A stretch of 64,000 nt of DNA from a virus. This document shows, piece by piece, positions 1 through 8,448 of the stretch. Where the stretch lies: IMG/VR virus record IMGVR_UViG_3300043811_000074, positions 1 to 64,000 of that record; one strand, given 5' to 3'. Position 1 is the stretch's first letter, and every line of letters begins with the position of its first letter. Made by a program: the position numbers and the translations under genes. The notes beneath the pieces are model-generated. The model searched no databases. It was not told the DNA's origin and was given only the letters and a program-made list of their open reading frames with translations.

Positions 1-1
1 G

Positions 2-3000
2 CATACGACCCATCCCGAAGTCAAATCCACGGCAGAGCAACTGACCGAAGCGCGGACACAGCGCGAACTCCTCCAAGAGCAAATGCAGGTCATCCTCCTG
101 GAGCGCCAGAAGAAGCGCCTGGAGGGAATGGGCGACGAACGCGCCGGCTTGCTCCAAGAGGCGCGGCGGCTGGTGGAGGAACTGAAGCAGAAAAAGGAAA
201 ACGGCGAGCGGCTCACCGAGGATTGGTTCGATACCTGGACGCCCTGGAGCGGCGGTCTTGGCTTGGATGCAAACGGCTGGCATCGGCCCAATCTGCTCAT
301 TGACACGACGTTCTCACGGAAGGGCGGCAAGGACTGGCCGCGCATCTTCACCGAAATCGACCTGGACCGCGAACGCAATTTCTCCCGTCAGCTGATCTAC
401 GATAATGCGCACGCCAAGGGATTGCTCAGGAACTACTGCAATTACGTCATCGGTTCGGGGCCGAAGCTGAAATTCACACCACGTAATGACATTGGCGAAG
501 GCCACGAAGAACATGCCGAGAAACTTGCCAAGCTGGGCACGAAATATCTGGAGGGCTGGGCCAAACGGCAGAAGTTCGGTAAAACGGTTCGCGAGGCGCT
601 CTGGCGCATAAAACAAGACGGCGAAGCGTTTCTGCGTCACTACGTCTACAACGGCGAATTGGTACTGCGCTGGATTGAGCCGGTCTACATCCGCAACAAG
701 CCGGGCGGCACGGAGGCAGAAGGCTGGACGCTGGGCATTCAGCATCGGGTATTCAGTGACGGCACGGAGGACGTACAAACGATCATCAACTACCACGTCG
801 TCCATTCCACACTGTTGCAGCAGCATCGCGCGTGCGAGGGCGGTAAGGCGAAGTGGCCGACGCCGATTGAAGACGACAAGCGCACGGCGACGGGTGAAGT
901 CGTGCCGGCGCGGCGCATCTTGCACCTGAAGAATTTCGACACGCCTGGCACGGTCAAACGCGGCCTGCCGGAATTTCGCGGTGAGACAGCAGGCGGCTTG
1001 ATTCGTGCCTCGGCGCTCCTGTCCGCGACGATGGAAGGCAACACGGAGCGAGCTTTGATTGCCTGGGTCAATCAGTGGGCCAGTGCCACCAATGCCGGCA
1101 TCACGGCCTTTGCGCCGACAGGTGACGGCAGTGGGTTAGATACCTGCGGCCGGTTCTGGTTTGGAACGGGCAAGCGTGGACCGTATGAAGTCAACGTCCC
1201 CAAGGGGCATGAATATGTCGAGCGTCCGCACTCGGCAGATACGGCCAGTGATATAGAGGCATTTCAGGCCGGGCTGGGCGCGGGCGGGGTAACGTTCTGC
1301 GCTCCGAAGTATTGGCTGGGGGATACGGGCGATGCGTCGTATGCCTCCAGCAAAGAGTACGGTAGCCCGATCATGCGCGAGAGTGAGACGGCGCAAGAGG
1401 AACTGACAGAGCCGGTACGCCAGCTGGCCATGAAAGCTGTGCAGGTGCGTGTCCGGCGCGGTCAACTGCCGCCTGAACTCCTGCAATTCTGCGAACTGCA
1501 AGTCGAGATGCCGAAGCTGATGGTCCGGGACCGAGGCGAGACGATCAAGGAAGAAATGGAACTGGCCACGGTGCAGCCCGGCATGGCCGAGCCGGTCCAA
1601 TCCATGCAGACCACGCGAATGAATCTTGGCCTCAATCAGGACCAGGAAAAGAAAAACATCAAGCTGGAACAGAAAGAGAATCCGCCACCTGAAGCGCCGG
1701 GGCCGGGTGGACCAAAACCGCCTGATGGTGGCGGGCCACAGATTCCGACGCATGACGGGCCGCCGCGCCCGCCCGCGCCGACGGTGACGCAGCCGAAGAT
1801 GGAAGACAGGCCGGATCGGGTGCGTGAGTCCGCTTTGTCCGCCGTCCGTACCGCCGACTTCGCGGGCACAACCGGCCTTCAGGAATCGGCACAAGCCTTG
1901 CCGGTCTTCATTTATGGGACGTTGCTTGACCCGCGTGTTCGCGCCAAGGTTGTCGGCAACGTCTCCGAAGCGCCGGCGCAGTTGCCGGGTTACAAGAAGA
2001 CCGATGATCGGCATTATCCCGACCTGGACGCCGACAATGGCGAGAGTGTCGAGGGGATCGCGCTGGACGCCACGCCGGAGCAGATTGCGGCCCTGGACAA
2101 GTGGGAAGGGTCAGACGGCTACAAGCGTGTCAAGGTGACGCTGGCCGATGGGCAGCAGGCGTGGGCTTATACGCGACGGCAGGCGGTCAGGGAAGAACTG
2201 GACGTTGCCGGGCATCAGCACAAAGGCACTGGGCCGGGCGGCGGCCAGTTCACCAAAGGCGACGGTGGTAGCAAATCAACCGCCGAGAAAATCACGAGCG
2301 CCTTTCGCTCCGCTGCCAAATTCATGTCGAGCAAGGGAAAAGCGATTTACAACAAACTGCCGTCTCCTGTCCGCAAGGTGATTCAAGGCTATCTCAAGGC
2401 GCGATTCAGTCTCTATCTTGGCGCACAAGCAGCTGCCAAGTCGATACTCACGGAACGGCATGGGCCGGAGCGCGCCGAACAGGTTGGGCGCATCCTCTTG
2501 GCTGCGGATTGGGCCGGGCAGTTCGCTGGGACGCCGCTTGCTCCATTTACCGCTGGCGCATCGCTTACCAGTTCTTTCGTGCCGGTTGCATCCGTGGCTT
2601 ATTGCCTGTTCAGCACGGCAACGAACCCGGCCGCGACAATCAGGGCTGCGAAGAAAGCAATATCGGCGACGATGCAGCGCCTTGGCAATGTCGGCATGAC
2701 GCCGCGCTTGGCGGAAGAAATCAAAGACGATGTAGAAACCGTGGTCGATGCGATGGACGATCAGACGGATGGCGAATGGTTCACGGCGCTTGTGTGCGTT
2801 GCCCTTGACGAATGTAAGGGCGACATGGACGCGGCGCTTGAACTGGGCAGCGAAGCCGTGAAAAGCGAGCGACCGGAACAGGATGACGGCGATGACGATC
2901 TTGCGGACCTGTTCCGCCTCAACGAGGAGTACAACCCGGAGATACACGGCGGGTTTCTTGAATGGGAGAAGACGCAAAAACCGCAACAAATCCGCGAAAA

Positions 3001-5356
3001 TAAACTAGGTCAAAATGACCTAGTTTCCGAAGACTCGCAAGAACAGGCCGAAGCCATTGCCGACTTGCTCCTGGCGCTTTATGGCGACGATGCGCTGGCG
3101 ATGTTCGATTCAGAACAGCGGATTACCGAAGCGTGGAATGCCGATCTTCACCCACGTGGACCAAAAGGACGATTCATCACCAGAGGCAGCGCCGAAGCGG
3201 TCAGCGCGACGAAGGAAAAGATCCACGCGGCACTCAAAGCGCCTGCCAGTAAGGAAGGGCTGGGCGAAATCCTATCGCACGTCAACCTGCTGACGGTGGC
3301 ACAAATCAAGGCGCTGGCGAAAGAGCATGGCGTCAAGGGCAGCGGCAAGAACCGGGAAGAACTGGTCAGGAAGATCGCGGACAGGCTGAATCGGGGACGG
3401 AGAGAAGATGGGGAGAAGGAATCGCACAAGATGAGCAAGGAAGCAATCGGGAAACGGCTTGATGAATTGCTTGCCCGAAACGGGCCACGCAAGCAAATTG
3501 ACGACCAGCTTAAAAAGGCGGAATCATCTTTTGATTTCAACCACACGATTCATAACCATAAAAACGGTGGCAAGGTCATTACAAAAGTTAAATGGGAGAA
3601 TGGCAGACAAGAAAAAGAAATCGTCGCTGGGCCATTCCAAACAGAGGATGAATTGTCAGACGCTTATCATTCTATTCGCGACGAACAGTTACGTCCGCTG
3701 AAGGAAAAAAAGGCTGCATTACAAAAAGAACTTGATGAACTTCTCAAGGCGGATAATGCCGATAATGTACCGATTGACCTAAATGCCAAGGAACCTCAAG
3801 AGAAAACTGAGCCGCGTGAAGAACACATTGATGCTTTGAATCAAGCCAAGCAAACCGACAAGCAATTCCAAGGCGGTGGCCGATACGAGGCCGAAGTATG
3901 GATGAAATTGCGCGACAGGAATCCAGACGCCGCGCTTCCGAAATTGACGAAACAGGGCGCAGAATATGTTGCAGACGAATACGATGCCGCTGGCAAGCCC
4001 GTTCCCGCCGAAGTCCTGAAAGATTATCCCGACCTTTCTCCCAAGCAACCAGAGCCAAAGGCAGCAGAGAAGCCAGCGGAACCGCCAACCAAGCCCGCAG
4101 AGAAGCCCGCGCCAACGGAGCATACAAGCAAGGAAACCGAGAATAACGTCATGAACTTCAACAACCTCAAAGACGCAGCGGCAGCTGGCACGGACCTGGG
4201 GCAGCTGCACGCGCAATTCGACCAGTACTTCGGCAGCCTGTCCGCAAAGGAAGCGGAAGAACTCGCAGCCAAGGCAGGATACACAGTGAAGGGCAAAGCG
4301 GCAGCGCTGGCCAAACTCAAGGACGTGCTGGCCGGTTTGAGTGTGTCAACGTACCGGGGTGATGTTATTGCCGAAATTTTAGAAAAATCTTCTTTTTCTA
4401 CCTTGACAGGTGCAAGTACGGCAAGTACAATTAGGACAGTGGACGAAAAGCCTGTTCCAACGCAAGGGGAGAAGAAGATGGAGACTACAACCGGCAAGGT
4501 CAAGGTGGAAGCTGAGTCTGTGCATGGCAAGTCGGAGAAAGAGGTCGAAATCCAGTTGGTGCGCAACAAGGCTGGCGAACTGGAGATTAAAGACGCGGGG
4601 ACGATCCAGTACGTCACGGTTAAGGTCAATGACTTGCTGACGCTCGCAGGAAAAATCAAGGAAAAGGAATTCGAGGCGCAGCCACGCGACGGCATCTTAT
4701 ACGGCAAGGGAACGCCGGTCGGCAAATCGCAAAGACAGGAAATCGGCATCGAGGTTGCCGGTCGGCCGGAGCATCAGGCGCTATACGACGCGGCTGTAGC
4801 CGCGAAGAAACAAATCGAAGATGCCCATCAACAGTTGTGGCAAGAGCAGCGTGAGCAATCGGCCGGCAGGGACCGGGAAGAACTCAAGGCGATCCAGGAC
4901 AAGCTGCCAGCTGGCCGCGTGGCCGCCAAGTTTTTCAACGTCCAATCGGGCGGCGCGGACGGCTGGGGCAATACGAGTCTGTATAAAACGGCTGACGGGC
5001 GAGTGATCGGCTGGGAAAATGGCCTGGGTATCGAACCGGCCAGCGATCACACCACGGGGACCGGCGGCTACACGACATACATCAGCGTACCTGATGCGGC
5101 TTTTGAGGCGCAGGAAAAAGCCAAGCAAGCCACGGCTGCCGTGGCTGCTGATGCCCAGAAGGCAGCGGCAGCGCAGCGGCAGGCGAAAACGGCGAAACTG
5201 CTGGCCGTGGAAGTCCCGGCTGCTGCAAAGGCCGCTTATGAGCGCTACCAAGGAGATGATGACCGGGCCTGGGAAAAGAGTGACGAGACCGCCTGGGGCT
5301 TGATCCGCAAGTATCGCGACGCCATTGAGGCGCAAGCGAAAGGCGGTGCGAAATGA
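2..5356 (+). CDS. Phage portal protein fused to a giant C-terminal extension (5' partial)
   Basis: The reading frame is open to the left edge, so the ATG at 83 is internal and the true start lies outside; at least 1784 residues are seen. The first ~500 residues look like a phage portal protein: after a coiled coil comes a WTPWSGG segment and the motif RNYCNYVIGSGPKLKF typical of portal N-termini. A proline-rich linker (about nt 1680-1800) leads to SALSAVRTADFAGTTG, a motif shared with the capsid protein. Next is a gamma-glutamylcyclotransferase/AIG2-like fold (FIYGTLLDPRVR, nt ~1904-2200). Two glycine-rich tags follow, HKGTGPGGGQFTKG (nt ~2220) and HPRGPKGRF (nt ~3150), then a SAP/Rho-N-like helix pair (nt ~3290-3390) and long charged alanine/lysine-rich regions. 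Portal proteins form the dodecameric DNA gate of the head; they are usually 400-600 aa, so the extension is exceptional. Portal call strong, function of the rest unknown. Confidence 0.85.
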   Translation, partial: HTTHPEVKSTAEQLTEARTQRELLQEQMQVILLERQKKRLEGMGDERAGLLQEARRLVEELKQKKENGERLTEDWFDTWTPWSGGLGLDANGWHRPNLLIDTTFSRKGGKDWPRIFTEIDLDRERNFSRQLIYDNAHAKGLLRNYCNYVIGSGPKLKFTPRNDIGEGHEEHAEKLAKLGTKYLEGWAKRQKFGKTVREALWRIKQDGEAFLRHYVYNGELVLRWIEPVYIRNKPGGTEAEGWTLGIQHRVFSDGTEDVQTIINYHVVHSTLLQQHRACEGGKAKWPTPIEDDKRTATGEVVPARRILHLKNFDTPGTVKRGLPEFRGETAGGLIRASALLSATMEGNTERALIAWVNQWASATNAGITAFAPTGDGSGLDTCGRFWFGTGKRGPYEVNVPKGHEYVERPHSADTASDIEAFQAGLGAGGVTFCAPKYWLGDTGDASYASSKEYGSPIMRESETAQEELTEPVRQLAMKAVQVRVRRGQLPPELLQFCELQVEMPKLMVRDRGETIKEEMELATVQPGMAEPVQSMQTTRMNLGLNQDQEKKNIKLEQKENPPPEAPGPGGPKPPDGGGPQIPTHDGPPRPPAPTVTQPKMEDRPDRVRESALSAVRTADFAGTTGLQESAQALPVFIYGTLLDPRVRAKVVGNVSEAPAQLPGYKKTDDRHYPDLDADNGESVEGIALDATPEQIAALDKWEGSDGYKRVKVTLADGQQAWAYTRRQAVREELDVAGHQHKGTGPGGGQFTKGDGGSKSTAEKITSAFRSAAKFMSSKGKAIYNKLPSPVRKVIQGYLKARFSLYLGAQAAAKSILTERHGPERAEQVGRILLAADWAGQFAGTPLAPFTAGASLTSSFVPVASVAYCLFSTATNPAATIRAAKKAISATMQRLGNVGMTPRLAEEIKDDVETVVDAMDDQTDGEWFTALVCVALDECKGDMDAALELGSEAVKSERPEQDDGDDDLADLFRLNEEYNPEIHGGFLEWEKTQKPQQIRENKLGQNDLVSEDSQEQAEAIADLLLALYGDDALAMFDSEQRITEAWNADLHPRGPKGRFITRGSAEAVSATKEKIHAALKAPASKEGLGEILSHVNLLTVAQIKALAKEHGVKGSGKNREELVRKIADRLNRGRREDGEKESHKMSKEAIGKRLDELLARNGPRKQIDDQLKKAESSFDFNHTIHNHKNGGKVITKVKWENGRQEKEIVAGPFQTEDELSDAYHSIRDEQLRPLKEKKAALQKELDELLKADNADNVPIDLNAKEPQEKTEPREEHIDALNQAKQTDKQFQGGGRYEAEVWMKLRDRNPDAALPKLTKQGAEYVADEYDAAGKPVPAEVLKDYPDLSPKQPEPKAAEKPAEPPTKPAEKPAPTEHTSKETENNVMNFNNLKDAAAAGTDLGQLHAQFDQYFGSLSAKEAEELAAKAGYTVKGKAAALAKLKDVLAGLSVSTYRGDVIAEILEKSSFSTLTGASTASTIRTVDEKPVPTQGEKKMETTTGKVKVEAESVHGKSEKEVEIQLVRNKAGELEIKDAGTIQYVTVKVNDLLTLAGKIKEKEFEAQPRDGILYGKGTPVGKSQRQEIGIEVAGRPEHQALYDAAVAAKKQIEDAHQQLWQEQREQSAGRDREELKAIQDKLPAGRVAAKFFNVQSGGADGWGNTSLYKTADGRVIGWENGLGIEPASDHTTGTGGYTTYISVPDAAFEAQEKAKQATAAVAADAQKAAAAQRQAKTAKLLAVEVPAAAKAAYERYQGDDDRAWEKSDETAWGLIRKYRDAIEAQAKGGAK

Positions 5357-5568
5357 ATATGGTCGCACTCTATTACCATCGGTCGCTGCCAACTGCGTTA
5401 GTAGTGCAGCTTGACAACGGTTCTTTGTGGATTCGGAACAGCCTGATTTTTTCCACAATCCTGGAAAAAGAACTGACGCCATATCGTGGCTACAGACAGC
5501 AGCCGCCGCTCATGCCAGTGCCGTCATACCTCAGCCGCTTTTATGGGATGGAGGCTGCGAATGGCTAA
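5353..5568 (+). CDS. Small hypothetical protein (71 aa)
   Basis: It starts with an ATGA overlap on the portal-fusion stop, a sign of translational coupling; a second in-frame ATG lies two codons later. It is mixed hydrophobic/polar with a C-terminal proline patch, and no family is recognised. It ends by overlapping the next gene by 8 nt. Its place between the portal and prohead protease genes suggests a minor head factor or simply an accessory gene; this is contextual only. Confidence 0.5.
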   Translation: MNMVALYYHRSLPTALVVQLDNGSLWIRNSLIFSTILEKELTPYRGYRQQPPLMPVPSYLSRFYGMEAANG

Positions 5569-5746
5569 AACCAAACAAGCCACTGGCCCAGTGCCAACAA
5601 CCTCTCTCCGCCTCAAACCGGAAACCCGCTCTCGGCTTATTCGGCTGGCGAAGAAGTGGACGCTCGCCGATGCCAAGCCGCTGACCATGACGGACGTTAT
5701 TGACCGGCTGGCGCAAGAGGCGAGTCGCAAGGAAAAGATAGACTGA
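5561..5746 (+). CDS. Small basic protein, ribbon-helix-helix-like (61 aa)
   Basis: The ATG at 5561 is preceded by GGAGG at suitable spacing, so it is preferred over an upstream in-frame ATG at 5486. The sequence TTSLRLKPETRSRLIRLAKK followed by a second amphipathic helix (TMTDVIDRLAQEA) resembles the strand-helix-helix plan of CopG/Arc-type DNA binders. It overlaps the preceding gene by 8 nt. The assignment to ribbon-helix-helix is from pattern only. Confidence 0.6.
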   Translation: MAKTKQATGPVPTTSLRLKPETRSRLIRLAKKWTLADAKPLTMTDVIDRLAQEASRKEKID

Positions 5747-5779
5747 CCACACCGAGCAGGGCGACGTGATAGGAAATCA

Positions 5780-5956
5780 ATGACCGCCGAACTCACCGCC
5801 CGTCTCTGGGCCTGGGCCGTCAAGGGACTACAGGGCGGCATCACACACCTGCAAGCCCTGGAAGAGCTGGGCAAACCAGATCCGGCGGCGCTCCGGCAGC
5901 TGGAAACAGCAGCGAGTGACTTGCGGGAGATGGTCGAGAGGCTGAAGGGCAAATAA
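5780..5956 (+). CDS. Small helical hypothetical protein (58 aa)
   Basis: The ORF follows AGGAAATCA and ends directly before a strong terminator, so it closes this transcription unit. The product is almost all amphipathic helix (leucine/alanine rich, LQALEELGKPDPAALRQLE) and could form a coiled coil. No family is recognised. Confidence 0.5.
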   Translation: MTAELTARLWAWAVKGLQGGITHLQALEELGKPDPAALRQLETAASDLREMVERLKGK

Positions 5957-5978
5957 CCCCGCCAGTTGGCGGGGTTTT
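5957..5978 (+). terminator. Intrinsic terminator
   Basis: A perfect 7-bp stem CCCCGCC/GGCGGGG with an AGTT loop is followed at once by TTTT. It begins one base after the stop codon of the 58-aa ORF and separates the portal unit from the protease/capsid unit. Confidence 0.85.
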
Positions 5979-5999
5979 CTCGCGCGCACATATCTGGAT

Positions 6000-6029
6000 T
6001 TGCTCCCGTCCTGGCCATGCCGTCATAAT
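6000..6029 (+). promoter_or_regulatory. Candidate promoter for the protease/capsid unit, possibly leaderless
   Basis: TTGCTC (6000-6005) and CATAAT (6024-6029) are spaced by 18 nt, straight after a terminator. The start codon at 6037 is only 7 nt past the -10 box and has no Shine-Dalgarno sequence, so the mRNA would start at or next to the AUG. This is pattern evidence only. Confidence 0.4.
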
Positions 6030-6036
6030 CTCTGGC

Positions 6037-7251
6037 ATGGTTGCTACCGTCCTTGATCTGGAACGCTGCCGACTGCGGGAAGATTACGTCAATCCCTTTT
6101 TGCACCGTCTGGAGCGCGGCAATATCGACACGGCCGGGGGGGTCATTCCTGGGGTCCGCGTCCAAGGTACGCGCAGTCGCAACAAGCGGCTCTATCCCCT
6201 CGAAACACTCCGCGAAGCCCTGCACCTGTATGAAGGGGCGTTCGTCTACTTCCGTCCGCACACCAAAAAAGCCACCGACGCCTACGATCCCCGCGACAAG
6301 ATCGGCTGGATTGAGAATTGCCGTCTGACCGAGGACGGTATCTACGGCGACTTGCATCTTTTGCTGAGTCACGAACACGCTTCGCGCATTCTGGAAGCGG
6401 CCCAAAAGAATCCGCGATTGTATGCACTGTCGCATGACGCCGATGGAAAATTGACAGCGCCGGACGAAAACGGGTATAAGCGAGTCGAATCAATTTCGGC
6501 GGTCTTCGCCTTGGATTTGGTGGACCGTGGAGGCAGCAACGATTCGCTCTTTGAGGATTTTTCGATGCCACGAACCGTTACCCTCCGCGAACTGATCCAG
6601 AACGAGCCGCGCCTGTCGGCTGAAGTGAAGCAGCGCCTGCTCGAATCGGATATGCCGATGGATCAGGAAATCCCCATGCCGGAGACGCCGCCTGCGCCAG
6701 AGGAACCTGAGAAGGACTGGAAGGAATGTTTGGGCGAAGCGATTGCCGCGCTGATGAAGCATGACGATCCCAAGGCGCATGGCATCATGGAGAAGCTCAT
6801 CGCCATCTTGCGGCCCGAAAGCGAGCAATCCCCGATTCCAGGCAGTAAAGAGCAACCTGAAATTCCGGTCATCAAAAATGAAGAGGAAGAAGAGGAAATC
6901 CCTGAAGAGGATGAAGACATGCCTGCCATGAAAGAAGAAGTCCAAAAACTCCGCGCCGACGTGGACCGGCTCACCGAGGAGCGCGACCAGTTTGCCCGGC
7001 GTGAAGCCATCCGCGAAGAACTCGCGCCGCTCAACATCACCGACAAAAACGCACGCACGCGGCTTGTCGAGAGCCTGTCCCTGTTGCCGGCGGACAAGGC
7101 CAAGCAAGCCATCAAGGATTTGCAAGAGCATGTTATCAAGCCGGGCCAGCGCCTCCGCGAGAGCGGCCCGCGTTCTGGTGGCGTGCCGGCGCCGGTCGCG
7201 GTCACGCCGATGACAAACAAGGAATTGGCTGACGCCTGCCGGAGAAAGTGA
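6037..7251 (+). CDS. Prohead maturation protease with fused scaffold domain
   Basis: 404 aa, directly upstream of the capsid genes, where phages encode the capsid maturation protease and scaffold. Residues ~30-175 look like a prohead/Mu gpI-type serine protease: an SH pair in YALSHDADGK and the closing motif ALDLVDRGGSNDSLFE, the counterpart of the conserved 'vdlVdxPAtNxgLFe' end of such proteases. The C-terminal half is acidic (a run of Glu around residues 285-300) and then a coiled coil to ~390, as expected for an internal scaffold removed by self-cleavage. No Shine-Dalgarno precedes the ATG. The exact peptidase family and catalytic residues are not certain. Confidence 0.75.
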   Translation: MVATVLDLERCRLREDYVNPFLHRLERGNIDTAGGVIPGVRVQGTRSRNKRLYPLETLREALHLYEGAFVYFRPHTKKATDAYDPRDKIGWIENCRLTEDGIYGDLHLLLSHEHASRILEAAQKNPRLYALSHDADGKLTAPDENGYKRVESISAVFALDLVDRGGSNDSLFEDFSMPRTVTLRELIQNEPRLSAEVKQRLLESDMPMDQEIPMPETPPAPEEPEKDWKECLGEAIAALMKHDDPKAHGIMEKLIAILRPESEQSPIPGSKEQPEIPVIKNEEEEEEIPEEDEDMPAMKEEVQKLRADVDRLTEERDQFARREAIREELAPLNITDKNARTRLVESLSLLPADKAKQAIKDLQEHVIKPGQRLRESGPRSGGVPAPVAVTPMTNKELADACRRK

Positions 7252-7258
7252 GATTGCA

Positions 7259-7438
7259 ATGGACAAGAAATCTGCCGAGACGGAAAAGCTCAAAGAGGAA
7301 TTTCGCAAAGCGCGGAAACGCATGAAGGAATCACGCGATTCCGAAGGCTACGGCGCTGACAATACCAAAGAGCGCAAGGCCATGTTTGCGGCCATGCGCA
7401 GCGAAGGGCGACTAAACGATAAGGTGCATGAGGATTGA
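7259..7438 (+). CDS. Small charged hypothetical protein (59 aa)
   Basis: The start follows AGTGAGATTGCA after the scaffold gene. It is very rich in Lys and Glu and predicted to be helical (KLKEEFRKARKRMKESRDSE). A DNA- or scaffold-binding role is possible, but no family is recognised. The next gene starts two bases after its stop. Confidence 0.55.
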   Translation: MDKKSAETEKLKEEFRKARKRMKESRDSEGYGADNTKERKAMFAAMRSEGRLNDKVHED

Positions 7439-7440
7439 TT

Positions 7441-7596
7441 GTGACGCCTGACGAATTGCGCCTGAAAGAACAGTGCGACAAGATGCGGCAGCGTCTCAAG
7501 GAAAATATGGACCGGGACAACAGGTCCACAACCGTTGTGAATCCGAACAAGCCGCCCATCGGGGCGAAAAAGCATCCGCCAACGACACCCAAGTAA
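7441..7596 (+). CDS. Small basic hypothetical protein (51 aa), GTG start
   Basis: It begins with GTG two bases after the previous stop and ends nine bases before the next gene. The N-terminal half is a charged helix and the C-terminal third is a basic, proline-rich tail (NPNKPPIGAKKHPPTTPK). No family is recognised; the tight packing with its neighbours argues that it is translated. Confidence 0.5.
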   Translation: MTPDELRLKEQCDKMRQRLKENMDRDNRSTTVVNPNKPPIGAKKHPPTTPK

Positions 7597-7605
7597 GGTG
7601 ACAAC

Positions 7606-8397
7606 ATGGGCAGCCGACGTTTACGGGCACAGGAAGAATTTTCCCTGACGCAGTGGCAGGGGATATTCCGCGACGATTTCACGACGTACACCGATGCCGC
7701 GCTCTGGACAAAGACGTTGACCGGCGGCGGCTCGGCAGTAGCACTGCAAACCGGCACGGCGCTAACGGACGGTTTCGGCGTGCTGAACTTTCTCACGGGC
7801 GCATCGGCCAATCGCGGAGCACTGATCGCCACGACTTCCAGCCTGTTTCAGTTTCTCAATGACCGGCCCATTTCGCTCGAATGCAAGATCAAGTTCGCCG
7901 AAGCTAATACCAACAACACGATGATCGGCTTCGGCTTGACCGATACCGTCAACAATACGGTCATTGCAGACACGACGGGCCTGTTCAACCTGGCCAACGA
8001 AGGCACGATGATTTACCTGCCTCAGGGGCAAACGCAGTGGTGGTCTGGCAGCAAGGTCAACGGCGCGACAGCCATAACGCAGCAATCCACGAAAACGGCG
8101 CTGTACACGGGCTGGCAGCGATTGGCCATCAACATCGACCCGAATCCCGGCATCGGTGGCATGGCCATCACCTACGAAGTCGAAAACGTCGGCACGCCGC
8201 AACCAGTTTCCGCGGTGGGCAGTCAACTGATTTACAACAACTTCAGCTTCAAAACGCCCACGGTTATCCGGGACATTTGGGCCATCCCGACCACGACGCA
8301 ATTGTATGCGTTTCTGATCGTCAAGGCTGGGTCGGGGTCTGCCGAGTCGATGGACTGCGATTATTACCAAGCCTCGGTTCTGCGCGATTTGCAGTAA
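7606..8397 (+). CDS. Putative jelly-roll/LamG-like virion protein between protease and capsid genes
   Basis: 263 aa preceded by AAGGTGACAAC. The sequence alternates hydrophobic and Ser/Thr/Gly residues and includes FRDDFTTYTDAALWTK near the start and WQRLAINIDPNPG later, a pattern typical of concanavalin-A/LamG-like beta sandwiches. Its place between protease/scaffold and major capsid protein suggests a capsid-surface or head-fibre protein. No specific family was recognised, so the fold is inferred. Confidence 0.55.
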   Translation: MGSRRLRAQEEFSLTQWQGIFRDDFTTYTDAALWTKTLTGGGSAVALQTGTALTDGFGVLNFLTGASANRGALIATTSSLFQFLNDRPISLECKIKFAEANTNNTMIGFGLTDTVNNTVIADTTGLFNLANEGTMIYLPQGQTQWWSGSKVNGATAITQQSTKTALYTGWQRLAINIDPNPGIGGMAITYEVENVGTPQPVSAVGSQLIYNNFSFKTPTVIRDIWAIPTTTQLYAFLIVKAGSGSAESMDCDYYQASVLRDLQ

Positions 8398-8431
8398 CAG
8401 GGAACCATTTTTGGCAGGGTTTCCCTGCTGT
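8397..8431 (+). other. Hairpin upstream of the capsid gene
   Basis: The arms CAGGGAA and TTCCCTG enclose about 20 nt, 17 nt ahead of the capsid start. There is no T-run, so this is more likely an mRNA-stabilising or attenuating stem than a full terminator. Confidence 0.4.
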
Positions 8432-8448
8432 CACTGAGAGGTCAAGAC

